In this document: piece after piece, positions 1-8,549 of the stretch
Layout: every line of letters starts with the position of its first letter
Numbering within the stretch: the stretch's first letter is position 1
DNA from: JASHPR01 sp963833885
GTDB lineage: Bacteria > Actinomycetota > Actinomycetes > Streptosporangiales > Streptosporangiaceae
Length of the DNA stretch: 64,000 nt
Assembly (NCBI GenBank): GCA_963833885.1
Contig: CAWHZU010000036.1
Location: 186,001-250,000, forward strand
Reading direction: 5' to 3'
Position numbers and translations under genes: made by a program
Notes under the pieces: generated by a model
What the model was told of the DNA's origin: nothing
Seen by the model: only the letters and a program-made list of their open reading frames with translations
Databases searched by the model: none

Positions 1-1068
1 GTAGTCCTCATCGAAGATCAGGAACGTCGGCGCGTCCTGGGTGTGCAGGGCCTTGCCGATCTCGTTGTACGGCAGCGCCTCGTTGACGAACCGGCGGCCG
101 GCGGCGTTGACCATGATCTGCCGGGGCAGGCCGCGCTCCCGGATCAGCGACCGGTAGAACTGCTCGCCGAGCAGCGTCTCGCCGGGAATGGCCAGCATCG
201 GCATCCACCATCCCTCGGCCAGGTTGTCGGTGCGGGCGCCGGCCTCGGTGGCGATGCGCAGCCCGTCGCCGGTGTTGGTCGGCGGCGCGCCGCTGGCCCG
301 CTGGGCCGCAGGCTGGTACTTGGCGCGAAGCCCGGAGTCCCAGTCGAAGCCGCCGGTGGCCAGGATGACCGCGGCCGCGGCGACCGTGGTCAGCTGCTCC
401 CCGTGCGCGAGCTCGGCCTGCCCGGGCCGCACCCCGGTCAGCCGGACGCCAGCCCGCACCTGGACCCCGGCCCGCACCACGCCGTCGAGCAGCCCGGCGA
501 CCAGCGCCACCCCGCCGGTCCGGATTCCGGTGCGCTCCCGCCAGCGGAGCAGGTCCCAGTCGTACCGGCCCGGGTAGCGCCAGGAGTCCCATTCGGCGAA
601 GGAGAGCGGCAGGTAGCCCGGCGGGCTCAGGATGTCCGCGGCCAGCGGGGTAAGCCGGCGGATGCCGATCGGCACCATGTCGAGGGCCCGGCCGCCGGTG
701 GTCGCGCCCGGCCGGCCCTGGTGGTAGTCGGGGTAGCCGGGGCAAGCGGCGAACCGGTGCGCGCTGTGGGACTCGACGAAGCGCAGCATCTCCGGGGCGG
801 TGCGCAGGAAGGTCTCGGTCATCTCCGGGTACCGGTCGCTGAACACGCCGGCCAGGTAGCCCTGCGCCGCAGCCAGGCTGTCGCCGTCCTGCAGGTGATT
901 GCCGGGCACCCACACCCGCCCGCCGGACAGAGCCGTGGTCCCGCCGAGGTGCTCCGCCCGTTCCACCAGCAGCACGCTCGACCCGTTGGCGGCCGCCGCC
1001 AGCGCCGCGGTGAGCCCGGCCGCGCCGCTGCCGGCCACCAGCACGTCGACCTGGCTGGGCAGGCTCAT
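1..1068 (-). CDS. FAD-dependent oxidoreductase (KstD/fumarate-reductase-like flavoprotein dehydrogenase), cut by left window edge
   Basis: The leftward frame from the ATG at 1066-1068 gives 356 codons and is still open at base 1. The N-terminus carries the dinucleotide-binding motif GSGAAGLTAA, a following acidic residue in VLLVERAEHLGG, and the GGTTALSGG segment typical of 3-ketosteroid dehydrogenase-like and flavocytochrome-c-like FAD proteins. A second cofactor-site motif, VILATGGFDWD, follows in the middle. The start overlaps the stop of a 17-codon mini-gene (ATGA), so translation is probably coupled. It is the third gene of the leftward arm after the aldehyde dehydrogenase and the isomerase-like gene. 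The substrate is unknown; an organic acid or a cyclic ketone would fit. The family call is good, the specificity is open, and the C-terminal substrate domain lies partly outside the window. Confidence 0.85.
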   Translation of the reverse strand, partial: MSLPSQVDVLVAGSGAAGLTAALAAAANGSSVLLVERAEHLGGTTALSGGRVWVPGNHLQDGDSLAAAQGYLAGVFSDRYPEMTETFLRTAPEMLRFVESHSAHRFAACPGYPDYHQGRPGATTGGRALDMVPIGIRRLTPLAADILSPPGYLPLSFAEWDSWRYPGRYDWDLLRWRERTGIRTGGVALVAGLLDGVVRAGVQVRAGVRLTGVRPGQAELAHGEQLTTVAAAAVILATGGFDWDSGLRAKYQPAAQRASGAPPTNTGDGLRIATEAGARTDNLAEGWWMPMLAIPGETLLGEQFYRSLIRERGLPRQIMVNAAGRRFVNEALPYNEIGKALHTQDAPTFLIFDEDY

Positions 1069-1137
1069 GGCGCCCACCCTGCGGCGGCCAGCACGTCGAC
1101 CTGGCGGGGCAGGCTCATGGCGCCCACCCCGCGGCGG
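1038..1137. repeat. 50-bp tandem duplication at a gene junction
   Basis: Two adjacent 50-bp copies (1038-1087 and 1088-1137) differ at only two positions by eye. A third copy begins at 1138 but breaks off after about five bases. Each copy holds the end of the isomerase-like gene and the start of the flavoprotein gene, including the overlapping ATGA. Because 50 is not a multiple of three, the duplicated start opens a different frame from the original one. Confidence 0.95.
1065..1118 (-). other. 17-codon chimeric mini-ORF made by the tandem duplication
   Basis: From the duplicated ATG at 1116-1118 the frame reads MSLPRQVDVLAAAGWAP and stops at 1065-1067, overlapping the ATG of the flavoprotein gene. 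Its first residues copy the flavoprotein N-terminus and its last residues copy the C-terminus of the isomerase-like protein. It therefore joins the two coupled genes through two successive ATGA overlaps. Whether it is translated, and whether it affects coupling, is unknown. Confidence 0.6.
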
Positions 1138-1932
1138 CCAGCGTGGCCAGCCCGGCCAAGGCAGCCGGGGTTCCGGGTCCGCGCCGTCCACCAGCTCGTA
1201 CACCGTGGGGCCGGTGAATCCGATCTCGGTCAGCGCGCGGGCGAATCCGCCGAAGTCGACCTCGGCGGTGCCCGCCACGGTGTGCGCCCACTTGTCCCGC
1301 CAGGTGTCGCTGACGTGCGCGAGCGCGAGGTAGGGCGCGGCCTGCCGCACCCCTTCGGCCGGGTCCTCGATGGCCAGCGCGTTGGCCACGTCGTAGGTGA
1401 GGCGCAGCCGCGGTGAGTCCCATCGCGCCGCGATTTCGGCCAGGTCGCTGGCCCGGCCGAGGTATCCGTACGGGCTGTTCTCCAGCGCGATCGTGATCCC
1501 CAGCGGCTCGGCCCGGGCCAGCAGGCGGCCGAGCCCATGGTCGAGCACTGCCCGCGCCGCCCGGTCCGGGGCCGGAGCCAGCGCGTGGCGGCGGCCCGGG
1601 ATGACCACCACGTACTGCGCGCCGAGATCCGCGGCGAGCTCGATGTTCGCGATCAGCTGGCGCTCGCTGAGCTCGCGGAACTCCGGGTTGGTGCTGATCA
1701 GGTTGATGTCGGCGAAGCTGGGGTTGACCGACGTCACCCGTAGTCCCAGATCATCGAGGAGGCGCGCCAGTTCCTGGCGCTCATACGGCCCGGCGCCCGG
1801 CGCCGACAGGTGCGGCGGCGCGGTGGTGAGCTCCAGCGAGCTGAACCCGCGGGAGGCCAGCGCGCGCAGCGCGTCGGGCAGCGGGGCCAAGTGCAGCCAG
1901 CCGAAGCTGCACCCGGACAGCGGCAGCGTCAC
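1115..1932 (-). CDS. Sugar phosphate isomerase/epimerase family protein (TIM barrel, AP-endonuclease-2 fold), with apparent 1-bp frameshift near the 3' end
   Basis: The GTG at 1930-1932 overlaps the stop of the aldehyde dehydrogenase gene (GTGA). The frame reads a xylose-isomerase-like TIM barrel: early SLELTTAPPHL, then ALENSPYGYLG, LTYDVANAL, LAHVSDTW and VYELVDGADPE, matching the metal-site strand ends of this family. After about residue 255 the frame runs on without a stop through the 50-bp repeat. In the neighbouring frame it would end as ...PAALAGLATLAAAGWAP with a stop at 1115-1117. The interval is 818 nt, one short of a whole number of codons, so one base appears to be missing near the C-run at 1166-1172. 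This is either a real mutation or a sequence error. The likely role is an isomerase or epimerase step in the surrounding catabolic operon; the substrate is unknown. Confidence 0.75.
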
Positions 1933-3371
1933 GCGCCCTCCCGCAGGTTGAGCACGATGATGCGCGGGTCGGTCATGTCCTGGACCGCGTACCGTGGCCC
2001 CTCCAGCCCGTACCCGCTGTTCTTGACCCCGCCGTAGGGCATCGCGTCGGCGTGGTAGCTGGACGTGTCGTTGATCATTACGCCGCCGACCTGGAGCCGG
2101 CGTGCGGCGTGGAGGGCGCGGTCCAGGTCGCGGGTGAACACCCCGGCCTGCAGGCCGTAATCGCCCGCGTTGATCATGCCGATCGCCTCGTCGAAGCCGT
2201 GCGCCGGGACCAGCGCGACAACCGGGGCGAAGATCTCCTCGGTCATGATCCGGCTGCCCGGCGGCGGGTCGCGGAGCAGTGCCGGGGCGAGCACCGCTCC
2301 GTCGCGGTCCCCGCCTGCCAGCACGGCGGCGCCGCCGGAGGTCGCCTGCCGGATCCAGGACTCCGCCCGCTCCGCTTCGGCCGGCGCGATCATGGGGCCA
2401 ACCTGAACCGCCCGGTCCCTGGGGTCCCCGGCGCGCAGCGCGCCCACCCGCTTGGCCAGCAGCCCGGCCAGCTCATCGAGCACCGAGACGTCCGCGATCA
2501 GCCGCTGCACGCTGGTGCACACCTGCCCGGCCTTGCGGTACCCGGCCCGGGCGACGAGATCGGCGACCAGCCCGAGGTCCGCGTCCGCCGCCACGATCGA
2601 GGCGCTGTTCGAGCCCAGTTCCAGGTGCGTCTTTGCGATCCCGGAGTTCTGCTTGATGGCCAGGCCGACCGCTGCCGAGCCGGTGAACGTGAAGAACCGG
2701 ACCCGCGGGTCCGCCACCAGCGCGGCCCCGGTGGTCTCCCCCGGCCCGCACACCAGCTGCAGGAACCCGGGTGGCAGCCCCGCCTCGAGCAGGGTCTGCG
2801 CCAGCGCGACCGAGCACAGCGGGGTCTGCTCGGCGGGCTTGAGCACGACCGCGTTGCCGGCCGCGAGAGCCGGGCCGACCTTGTGCACCACCGTGTTCAG
2901 CGGGGCGTTGAACGGGGTGATCGCCGCGACCACGCCGACCGGCACCCGGATGGTGAACGCCAGCCGCCCCTCGCTGCCCGTGGTGGCCGCGACCGGGATC
3001 TCCTCTCCGGCGATCCGCACGGCCTCGTCGGCGGACAGCCGCAGGGTGGCCACCGTGCGGGTCATCTCGGTCGCCGCGTCGGCCGGGGTAAAGCCGGTCT
3101 CGGCCACGTAGAGCGCGCAGATTTCGTCCTTCCGCGCCTCGAGCAACCCGGCCGCGCCGCCAAGAATGGCCTGCCGCCGGGCCGGCGGCAGCGGGCTGGC
3201 GGCTGCCCTCGCCGCGCCCGCGACGGCCCGGCCCACGTCGGCCGGAGCCGCCCGGGCGACCACTGAAAAGGGCTGCCGCGTGTACTTGTCCAGCACCTCG
3301 AGCCCGGTGCCGACCGGCTCCCACCGTCCGTCGATGAGCAGCCCGGTAGCGCCCTGCAGCAGCCCTTGCAT
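1929..3371 (-). CDS. Aldehyde dehydrogenase (NAD(P)+-dependent)
   Basis: 480 aa, the normal length for the ALDH superfamily. Visible motifs are TPFNAPLNTVVHKVGPAL, the coenzyme loop FTFTGSAAVG, the general-base Glu in LELGSNSASI, the catalytic Cys285 in GQVCTSVQ, and TEEIFAPVVALV near the end. The ATG at 3369-3371 has a purine-rich AGAGGGAG upstream. It is the first gene of the leftward operon and overlaps the isomerase-like gene by GTGA. It would oxidise an aldehyde to the acid. The divergently transcribed ThDP enzyme is a possible source of that aldehyde, by decarboxylation of a 2-oxo acid. Specificity (lactaldehyde, semialdehyde or aromatic aldehyde) cannot be read from the sequence. Confidence 0.92.
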   Translation of the reverse strand: MQGLLQGATGLLIDGRWEPVGTGLEVLDKYTRQPFSVVARAAPADVGRAVAGAARAAASPLPPARRQAILGGAAGLLEARKDEICALYVAETGFTPADAATEMTRTVATLRLSADEAVRIAGEEIPVAATTGSEGRLAFTIRVPVGVVAAITPFNAPLNTVVHKVGPALAAGNAVVLKPAEQTPLCSVALAQTLLEAGLPPGFLQLVCGPGETTGAALVADPRVRFFTFTGSAAVGLAIKQNSGIAKTHLELGSNSASIVAADADLGLVADLVARAGYRKAGQVCTSVQRLIADVSVLDELAGLLAKRVGALRAGDPRDRAVQVGPMIAPAEAERAESWIRQATSGGAAVLAGGDRDGAVLAPALLRDPPPGSRIMTEEIFAPVVALVPAHGFDEAIGMINAGDYGLQAGVFTRDLDRALHAARRLQVGGVMINDTSSYHADAMPYGGVKNSGYGLEGPRYAVQDMTDPRIIVLNLREGA

Positions 3372-3421
3372 GCGTGCCAGCTCCCTCTTGACGGGGACAT
3401 CAGGCTGCCATACCGTCGCGC

Positions 3422-3450
3422 ATTATGCAATGGATTGCTTAATACGCAAT
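3422..3450. promoter_or_regulatory. Palindromic operator between divergent operons
   Basis: 3422-3443 is a 22-bp palindrome with arms ATTA-n-GCAAT and ATTGC-n-TAAT around a central GG. A third GCAAT at 3446-3450 makes a second dyad with the ATTGC at 3434-3438. The site lies in the 103-bp gap between the aldehyde dehydrogenase and ThDP-enzyme starts, so one dimeric regulator could control both arms. No regulator gene adjoins it inside the window; the gene may lie to the left. Confidence 0.75.
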
Positions 3451-3474
3451 CAGTACCGACGGAGGGCTCCTGTC

Positions 3475-5250
3475 GTGAAGGGCGCGGAGATCATTGCCGA
3501 ATACCTCATCCGGGAGCGGGTGCCATACGCGGTGGGGTTGTGCGGGCACGGTGATCTCGGCTTGCTGGACGCGCTGTACGAGCGGCGCGAGCAGATCGGC
3601 ACGCTGTCGGTGCACCACGAGTCGGCCGCCGGCTTCATCGCCGATGCGTACTACCGGATCCGGCACCGGCCGCTGGCGACGTTCACGTCGGTCGGCCCCG
3701 GGTCGGCCAACCTGCCGGTCGCGCTCGGCTCCGCGCTCATGGACTCCTCGGCCTTCTTGGCGATCACCGGCAACGTGCCGACCACGCAGTTCAACCGGGC
3801 GCCATTCCAGGAGACCGGGCGGCACTACCAGGCGGACGCCCCCGGCGTGCTGCGCCCCTACGTCAAGCGCAGCTTCCAGGCGTCCCGGGCCGACCAGCTC
3901 CCGCTGATGCTCCGGCAGGCGTTCGCGGTCATGCTCACCGGACGGCCCGGGCCGGTGCACCTGGACGTGCCGCTCGACGTGTTCGAGGAGACCTCCGACG
4001 AGCCGGTGCCCGACCCCGGCCTGTGGCGGCGGGGCATCTCCGCCCGGTGCGCCGCCGCCGATACCGACGTGGCCGCGATCTTGACTCTGCTGGCCGCGGC
4101 CCGGCGGCCGCTGATCGTGGCCGGGTACGGCGTGCTGAACGCCGAGGGCGCCGCGGAACTCGACGCGTTCGCCGCCGCCGCCCGCATCCCGGTGGTCACC
4201 TCCCCGCTGGGCAAGGGCGCCGCCGACCCGCGGTCGCCGCTGTATCTCGGCGCCACCGGGCGCAACGGCACCTACCAGGCCAACCGGGCAGCCCGCAGCG
4301 CCGACGTGATCCTCGCCCTCGGCACCCGCTTCGACGACCGGTCCACCAGTTCCTGGCTGCCCGGCTACACCTACACGATCCCGCCCACCCGGCTGATCCA
4401 GATCGACGCCGACCCGGCCGAGCTGGGCCGCAACTACCCGGTCACGCTGGGCGTGGTGGCCAGCCCGCGGGACGTGCTCGGCCAGTTGCGCGAGGCGCTG
4501 GTGGTCACGCCGGACACCGGCCAGTGGCGGGCCGACATCGCGGCCTGGGCCGAAGAGTGGGAACGGCACACCGCCCCGGACCGCGGCTCGGAAGCCACCC
4601 CGCTGCGGCCGCAGCGGGTGCTCGCCGACCTGCGGGCGGTCCTGCCCGACGACGGCATCCTGCTCAGCGACGTGGGCGTGCACCACAACTGGATCGTCCA
4701 GGAATGGCGGCCCGGGGGACCCGGCACGCTGCTGCAGAGCTGGGGCTTCGCGTCCATGTGCTTCGGCATGGCCGGCGTGCTCGGCGCCCGGCTGGCCGCC
4801 CCGGACACGCCCGCGGTGGCGGTGGTCGGCGACGGCGGCTTCCTGATGCTGCCCGGCGTGGTGGCCACCGCGGTCGAATACGGCATCCCGGCGATCTGGC
4901 TGGTCTGGAACAACGGGGGCTACATCTCCATTCGCGACCAGCAGCGCGGCTACTTCGGCGCCGGGCGCGAGCTGGCCACCACGTTCAGCTACGCCGCGAC
5001 GGGCGCGCCGTACTCGGCGGACTACGCGGCGATGGCCCGGTCCATGGGAGCGCAGGGCCTACGGGTGGAGACCGCGGGCGACCTCGGCCCCGCGCTGAAG
5101 ACGGCGCTCGACTCCGGGCTGCCGACCGTCATCGACGTGCCGGTGGCGGCGGCGGCCCAGCCGTCCGCGGCCACCTGGGACCTGCCCCCACTGCCTCACC
5201 CGGAGCCCAGCTTCGGCTGGCCCGACCCGGCTAACCCCGCCACTGAGTAA
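3475..5250 (+). CDS. Thiamine-diphosphate-dependent enzyme (acetolactate-synthase/benzoylformate-decarboxylase-like)
   Basis: 591 aa from the GTG at 3475, preceded by GGAGG at about 9 bp. An upstream extension in the same frame exists but crosses the operator and lacks family similarity. The order is that of the POX/AHAS family: an N-terminal pyrimidine-binding domain with catalytic Glu49 in VHHESAAGF, a central nucleotide-fold domain (VAGYGVLNAEGAAEL to ALGTRFDDR), and a C-terminal pyrophosphate domain with the motif GDGGF (Asp453) to WNNGGY. It probably decarboxylates or carboligates a 2-oxo acid. It lies in one operon with a sodium symporter and tcuAB-like genes, which points to organic acid catabolism rather than branched-chain amino acid synthesis, and no ilvN-like regulatory subunit gene is nearby. 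Confidence 0.88.
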   Translation: MKGAEIIAEYLIRERVPYAVGLCGHGDLGLLDALYERREQIGTLSVHHESAAGFIADAYYRIRHRPLATFTSVGPGSANLPVALGSALMDSSAFLAITGNVPTTQFNRAPFQETGRHYQADAPGVLRPYVKRSFQASRADQLPLMLRQAFAVMLTGRPGPVHLDVPLDVFEETSDEPVPDPGLWRRGISARCAAADTDVAAILTLLAAARRPLIVAGYGVLNAEGAAELDAFAAAARIPVVTSPLGKGAADPRSPLYLGATGRNGTYQANRAARSADVILALGTRFDDRSTSSWLPGYTYTIPPTRLIQIDADPAELGRNYPVTLGVVASPRDVLGQLREALVVTPDTGQWRADIAAWAEEWERHTAPDRGSEATPLRPQRVLADLRAVLPDDGILLSDVGVHHNWIVQEWRPGGPGTLLQSWGFASMCFGMAGVLGARLAAPDTPAVAVVGDGGFLMLPGVVATAVEYGIPAIWLVWNNGGYISIRDQQRGYFGAGRELATTFSYAATGAPYSADYAAMARSMGAQGLRVETAGDLGPALKTALDSGLPTVIDVPVAAAAQPSAATWDLPPLPHPEPSFGWPDPANPATE

Positions 5251-5288
5251 CTGGCTGGCCCGACCCGGCTAACCCCGCCACTGAGTAA
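5215..5288. repeat. 36-bp direct repeat (period 38) duplicating a stop codon region
   Basis: A 36-bp unit at 5215-5250 is repeated without visible change at 5253-5288 with two bases between. The first copy encodes the last 11 residues and the TAA stop of the ThDP enzyme. The second copy is non-coding and runs into the ribosome-binding site (TAAGGAG) of the DUF3311 gene. Confidence 0.95.
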
Positions 5289-5298
5289 GGAGCCGACG

Positions 5299-5547
5299 AT
5301 GACCCAGGCGTCCAACTCGCAGGATCCTTCGCCGCCCGGCCTGATCCATCCGACCACCACCGACCGCAGCCCGTGGAACTGGCTGCTGCTGCTGCCGATC
5401 CTGCTGCCGCTGATCACCGTCATCTACAACCGGGACAACCCGCACCTGCTCGGATTCCCGTTCTTCTTCTGGTTCCAGCTGCTGTTCACCCTGCTCGCGG
5501 CGGCGGTCAGCGGCATCGTCTTCGTGATGACCAGGCGGAGGAGCTGA
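5299..5547 (+). CDS. DUF3311 small membrane protein, partner of the symporter
   Basis: 82 aa with two hydrophobic segments (about residues 28-42 and 52-76) and a basic C-terminus. The ATG follows AAGGAG closely. Sequence character and position, directly upstream of a sodium:solute symporter with a one-base gap, match the DUF3311 proteins found beside MctC/MctP-type monocarboxylate symporters in actinobacteria. It is probably an accessory or assembly subunit of the symporter in the cytoplasmic membrane; its biochemical role is not established. Confidence 0.85.
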   Translation: MTQASNSQDPSPPGLIHPTTTDRSPWNWLLLLPILLPLITVIYNRDNPHLLGFPFFFWFQLLFTLLAAAVSGIVFVMTRRRS

Positions 5548-5548
5548 C

Positions 5549-7162
5549 ATGCCCCTGCAAGGCACCGAGCTCGCCATCGTCATCGTCTTGTTCGCCGCGG
5601 TCAGCGTCCTGGGTTTCATGGCCAGCCGGTGGCACAAGGCCACCAGCGTCTCGCTGGATGAGTGGGCCCTGGCCGGCCGCGGGTTCCGCAGCTGGGTCAG
5701 CTGGTTCGTCGTCGGCGGCGACCTGTACACCGCCTACACGTACGTCGCGGTGCCCGCGCTGCTCTTCGGGTCCGGGGCGATCGGCTTCTACGCGCTGCCG
5801 TACGTGGCCATCGAGTACCCGCTCGTGTTCCTGATCATGATCAGGCTCTGGTCGGTGTGCAAGACCCACGGCTACGTGACCGCCGCGGACTTCGTCCGGG
5901 CCCGGTTCGACTCGCCCACCCTGGCGCTGGCCGTGGCCATCACCGGGGTCGTGGCCACGATGCCCTACATCGCCCTCAACCTGCTGGGCATCCAGGCGGT
6001 GCTGGCCACGATGGGCATCAGCGGCTCATGGCCGCTGGTCATCGCGTTCGTGGTGCTGGCCGCGTTCACCTACAAGTCCGGCGTCCGGGCGCCCGCGCTG
6101 ATCTCGTTCGTCAAGGACATCCTGGTCTACATCGTGATCGGGGTGGCCATCTTCTACATCCCGATCCGGCTGGGCGGCTGGGGACACATCTTCGGCAGCT
6201 ACAACGCCCACTTCAAGGCCACCCCTCCGGGCACCGCCAGCCTGCTCACCGCGGGCAACCAGTGGCAGTACATCACGCTGGCGCTCGGCTCGGCCTTCGC
6301 CATCTTCCTGTACCCGCACTCGGTCACCGGGGTGCTGACCACACGCAACCGGGCCGTGGTCAAGCGAACCCTGGCCGCGCTGCCCATCTACAGCTTCGTC
6401 CTAGGGCTGATCGCGCTGTTCGGCGTGATGGCCATCGCGGGCAAGATCAAGCCGCTGGTCGGGACCAACGGCAAGCCGAACACCAACACGGTCGTGCCGA
6501 GCCTGTTCCAGCACATGTTCCCGTCCTGGTTCACCGGGCTCGCCTTCTCGATGATCGTCATCGGGGCGCTGGTCCCGGCCGCGTTCATGTCGATCGCCGC
6601 CGCCAACCTGTTCACCCGCAACATCTACAAGGAGTACCTGCGTCCGCAGGCCTCGCCGCAGGAGCAAACCCAGGTCAGCAAAATCGTCTCGCTGCTGGTG
6701 AAGGCAGGCGCGCTGCTGTTCATCCTGCTGATCAACCCGCAGTTCTCCATTGACCTGCAGCTGCTCGGCGGCGCGATCATCCTGCAGACGCTGCCGTCGG
6801 TGATGATCGGGCTGTACAGCCGGTGGCTGCACCGCGGCGCGCTCATCACCGGATGGGCGGCCGGGATGATCGTCTCCGTCTGGACGTTCTACCTCACCCC
6901 CGACGTGGCGGAGAAGGAAGCGCACTGGGGCGGCACCGCGTTCGCGCTCAGCCATCTCGGCCTGCACACCGACGTCGAGATCTACATTGGCTTCATCGGC
7001 GTGGTCGTGAACCTGCTCGTGTCGTATGGCGTCACGATGGCGCTCAAGGCGCTCAAGACGCGGGAAGGCACCGACCAGACCGCGCCGGCCGACTACTTCA
7101 CCGACGTCGCCGACCGGGCTCCGGCCGCACCGGCCGAGCCCGCCGTGCCCACAGGAGCCTGA
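5549..7162 (+). CDS. Sodium:solute symporter family protein (organic acid uptake)
   Basis: 537 aa with about 13 hydrophobic segments, the typical size and pattern of the SSS family. The N-terminal region reads WALAGRGFRSWVSWFVVGGDLYTAYT, close to the family's sodium-site region. The C-terminal tail is hydrophilic and Ala/Pro-rich. The gene starts one base after the DUF3311 stop. Family and neighbours indicate Na+-coupled uptake of a mono-, di- or tricarboxylate. The tcuAB-like genes just downstream make a tricarballylate-like or related carboxylate a reasonable guess. Confidence 0.88.
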   Translation: MPLQGTELAIVIVLFAAVSVLGFMASRWHKATSVSLDEWALAGRGFRSWVSWFVVGGDLYTAYTYVAVPALLFGSGAIGFYALPYVAIEYPLVFLIMIRLWSVCKTHGYVTAADFVRARFDSPTLALAVAITGVVATMPYIALNLLGIQAVLATMGISGSWPLVIAFVVLAAFTYKSGVRAPALISFVKDILVYIVIGVAIFYIPIRLGGWGHIFGSYNAHFKATPPGTASLLTAGNQWQYITLALGSAFAIFLYPHSVTGVLTTRNRAVVKRTLAALPIYSFVLGLIALFGVMAIAGKIKPLVGTNGKPNTNTVVPSLFQHMFPSWFTGLAFSMIVIGALVPAAFMSIAAANLFTRNIYKEYLRPQASPQEQTQVSKIVSLLVKAGALLFILLINPQFSIDLQLLGGAIILQTLPSVMIGLYSRWLHRGALITGWAAGMIVSVWTFYLTPDVAEKEAHWGGTAFALSHLGLHTDVEIYIGFIGVVVNLLVSYGVTMALKALKTREGTDQTAPADYFTDVADRAPAAPAEPAVPTGA

Positions 7163-7163
7163 C

Positions 7164-8549
7164 CTGGCTGACAGCGAACCGTGGGACGTGGTGGTGATCG
7201 GCGGCGGCAACGCAGGGCTTGCCGCCGCCCTCACCGCTGCCCGGCTGACCGGCCGGGTGCTCGTTCTGGACCGCGGGCAGGCGGCGATGCGCGGCGGCAA
7301 CACCCGGCATACCCGCAACCTCCGCTGCGTGCACGGCCAGGCGGACTCCTGCAGCCCGGGCACGTACCCGTTCGAAGAGCTGTGGCAGGACCTGTGCGGG
7401 GTCGGCACCGGACCGGGCAACGAGAAGCTCGCCGAGCTGACCGTGCGGGAGTCCGAGACTGTGCCGCAGTGGATGACCGAGCACGGGGTCCGCTGGCAGC
7501 CGCCGCTGACCGGCACGCTGCACCTGGGCCGGACCAACCGGTTCTTCCTCGGCGGCGGCAAGGCCCTGATCAACACCTACCATCGGACCGCGGCACGGCT
7601 TGGCATAGCGGTCCGCTACGGCACCACCGTCGGCGACCTGGTCATGGACGGCGACCTGTGCACGGCGGTGGTCACCGGGGACGGCACGCTTCGGGCCCGG
7701 TCCGTGGTTTGCGCCAGCGGCGGGTTCGAGGCCAACATCGCCTGGCTCCGGCGGTACTGGGGGGACGCCGCCGACAACTACCTCATCCGTGGTTCCAGGG
7801 ACAACGATGGATTGGTGCTCGCCGCCCTTTACGCGCACGGCGCGGCCCGGGCTGGCGAGGAACGGGGCTTTCACTCGGTCGCCATCGACGCGAGGTCACC
7901 CCGGTTCGACGGCGGCATCGCCACCCGGCTCGACTCGATCCCGTTCGGCATCGTGGTCAACTCCCGCGGCCGCCGGTTCTACGACGAGGGCGAGGATCTC
8001 TGGCCAAAGCGGTACGCGATCTGGGGCCGCAACATCGCCGGCCAGCCCGGCCAGATCGCGTACTCGATCTGGGACGCGAAGGTCCGGCGGCTGTTCCTGC
8101 CGCCCATGTACCGCCCGGCCGAGGCCGGCTCGGTCGGGGACCTCGCGGTCGCCCTCGGCCTCGACTCCGGCGCCGTCACGAGCACGGTCCGCGAGTTCAA
8201 CGCGGCGATCCGGCCGGGCGGCACGTTCGATCCCGGCGGCCTGGACGACTGCGCGACCGAGGGCATCAGACCGGCCAAGAGCCACTGGGCCCAGCCCCTC
8301 GACACCCCGCCCTACTACGGCGTGGCCATGCGCCCCGGCATCACGTTCACCTACCTGGGCGTCGCGGTCAGCGAGCAGGCCCGCGTGCTGTGCACCGACG
8401 GCACGCCGATGCGCAACGTGTTCGCGGCCGGGGAAATCATGTCCGGCAACATCCTGTCCACCGGCTACCTCGCGGGCTTCGGGCTGACCATCGGGCACGT
8501 CTGGGGCCGCATCGCCGGAGCGGAGGCCGCGCGTCATGCCCACCCCTGA
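7164..8549 (+). CDS. tcuA: FAD-dependent tricarballylate dehydrogenase-like protein (TcuA family), probable CTG start
   Basis: The frame encodes PWDVVVIGGGNAGLAAAL (FAD site), the family-typical RGGNTRHTRN loop, FFLGGGKALINTYH, and near the end GEIMSGNILSTGYLAGFGL, all characteristic of TcuA/FAD-binding dehydrogenases. No ATG, GTG or TTG lies at the expected place. A CTG at 7164 sits 7 nt after ACAGGAG and gives about 461 residues beginning just before the FAD motif, so CTG is the likely start. In characterised systems TcuA oxidises tricarballylate to cis-aconitate and passes electrons to TcuB. The downstream tcuB-like gene overlaps by 14 bp. The actual substrate here may differ. Confidence 0.85.
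   Translation: MADSEPWDVVVIGGGNAGLAAALTAARLTGRVLVLDRGQAAMRGGNTRHTRNLRCVHGQADSCSPGTYPFEELWQDLCGVGTGPGNEKLAELTVRESETVPQWMTEHGVRWQPPLTGTLHLGRTNRFFLGGGKALINTYHRTAARLGIAVRYGTTVGDLVMDGDLCTAVVTGDGTLRARSVVCASGGFEANIAWLRRYWGDAADNYLIRGSRDNDGLVLAALYAHGAARAGEERGFHSVAIDARSPRFDGGIATRLDSIPFGIVVNSRGRRFYDEGEDLWPKRYAIWGRNIAGQPGQIAYSIWDAKVRRLFLPPMYRPAEAGSVGDLAVALGLDSGAVTSTVREFNAAIRPGGTFDPGGLDDCATEGIRPAKSHWAQPLDTPPYYGVAMRPGITFTYLGVAVSEQARVLCTDGTPMRNVFAAGEIMSGNILSTGYLAGFGLTIGHVWGRIAGAEAARHAHP

Noticed and set aside
3166..3474. N-terminal extension of the ThDP enzyme
   Set aside because: It is antisense to the aldehyde dehydrogenase start and contains the operator; the GTG at 3475 has a good ribosome-binding site.
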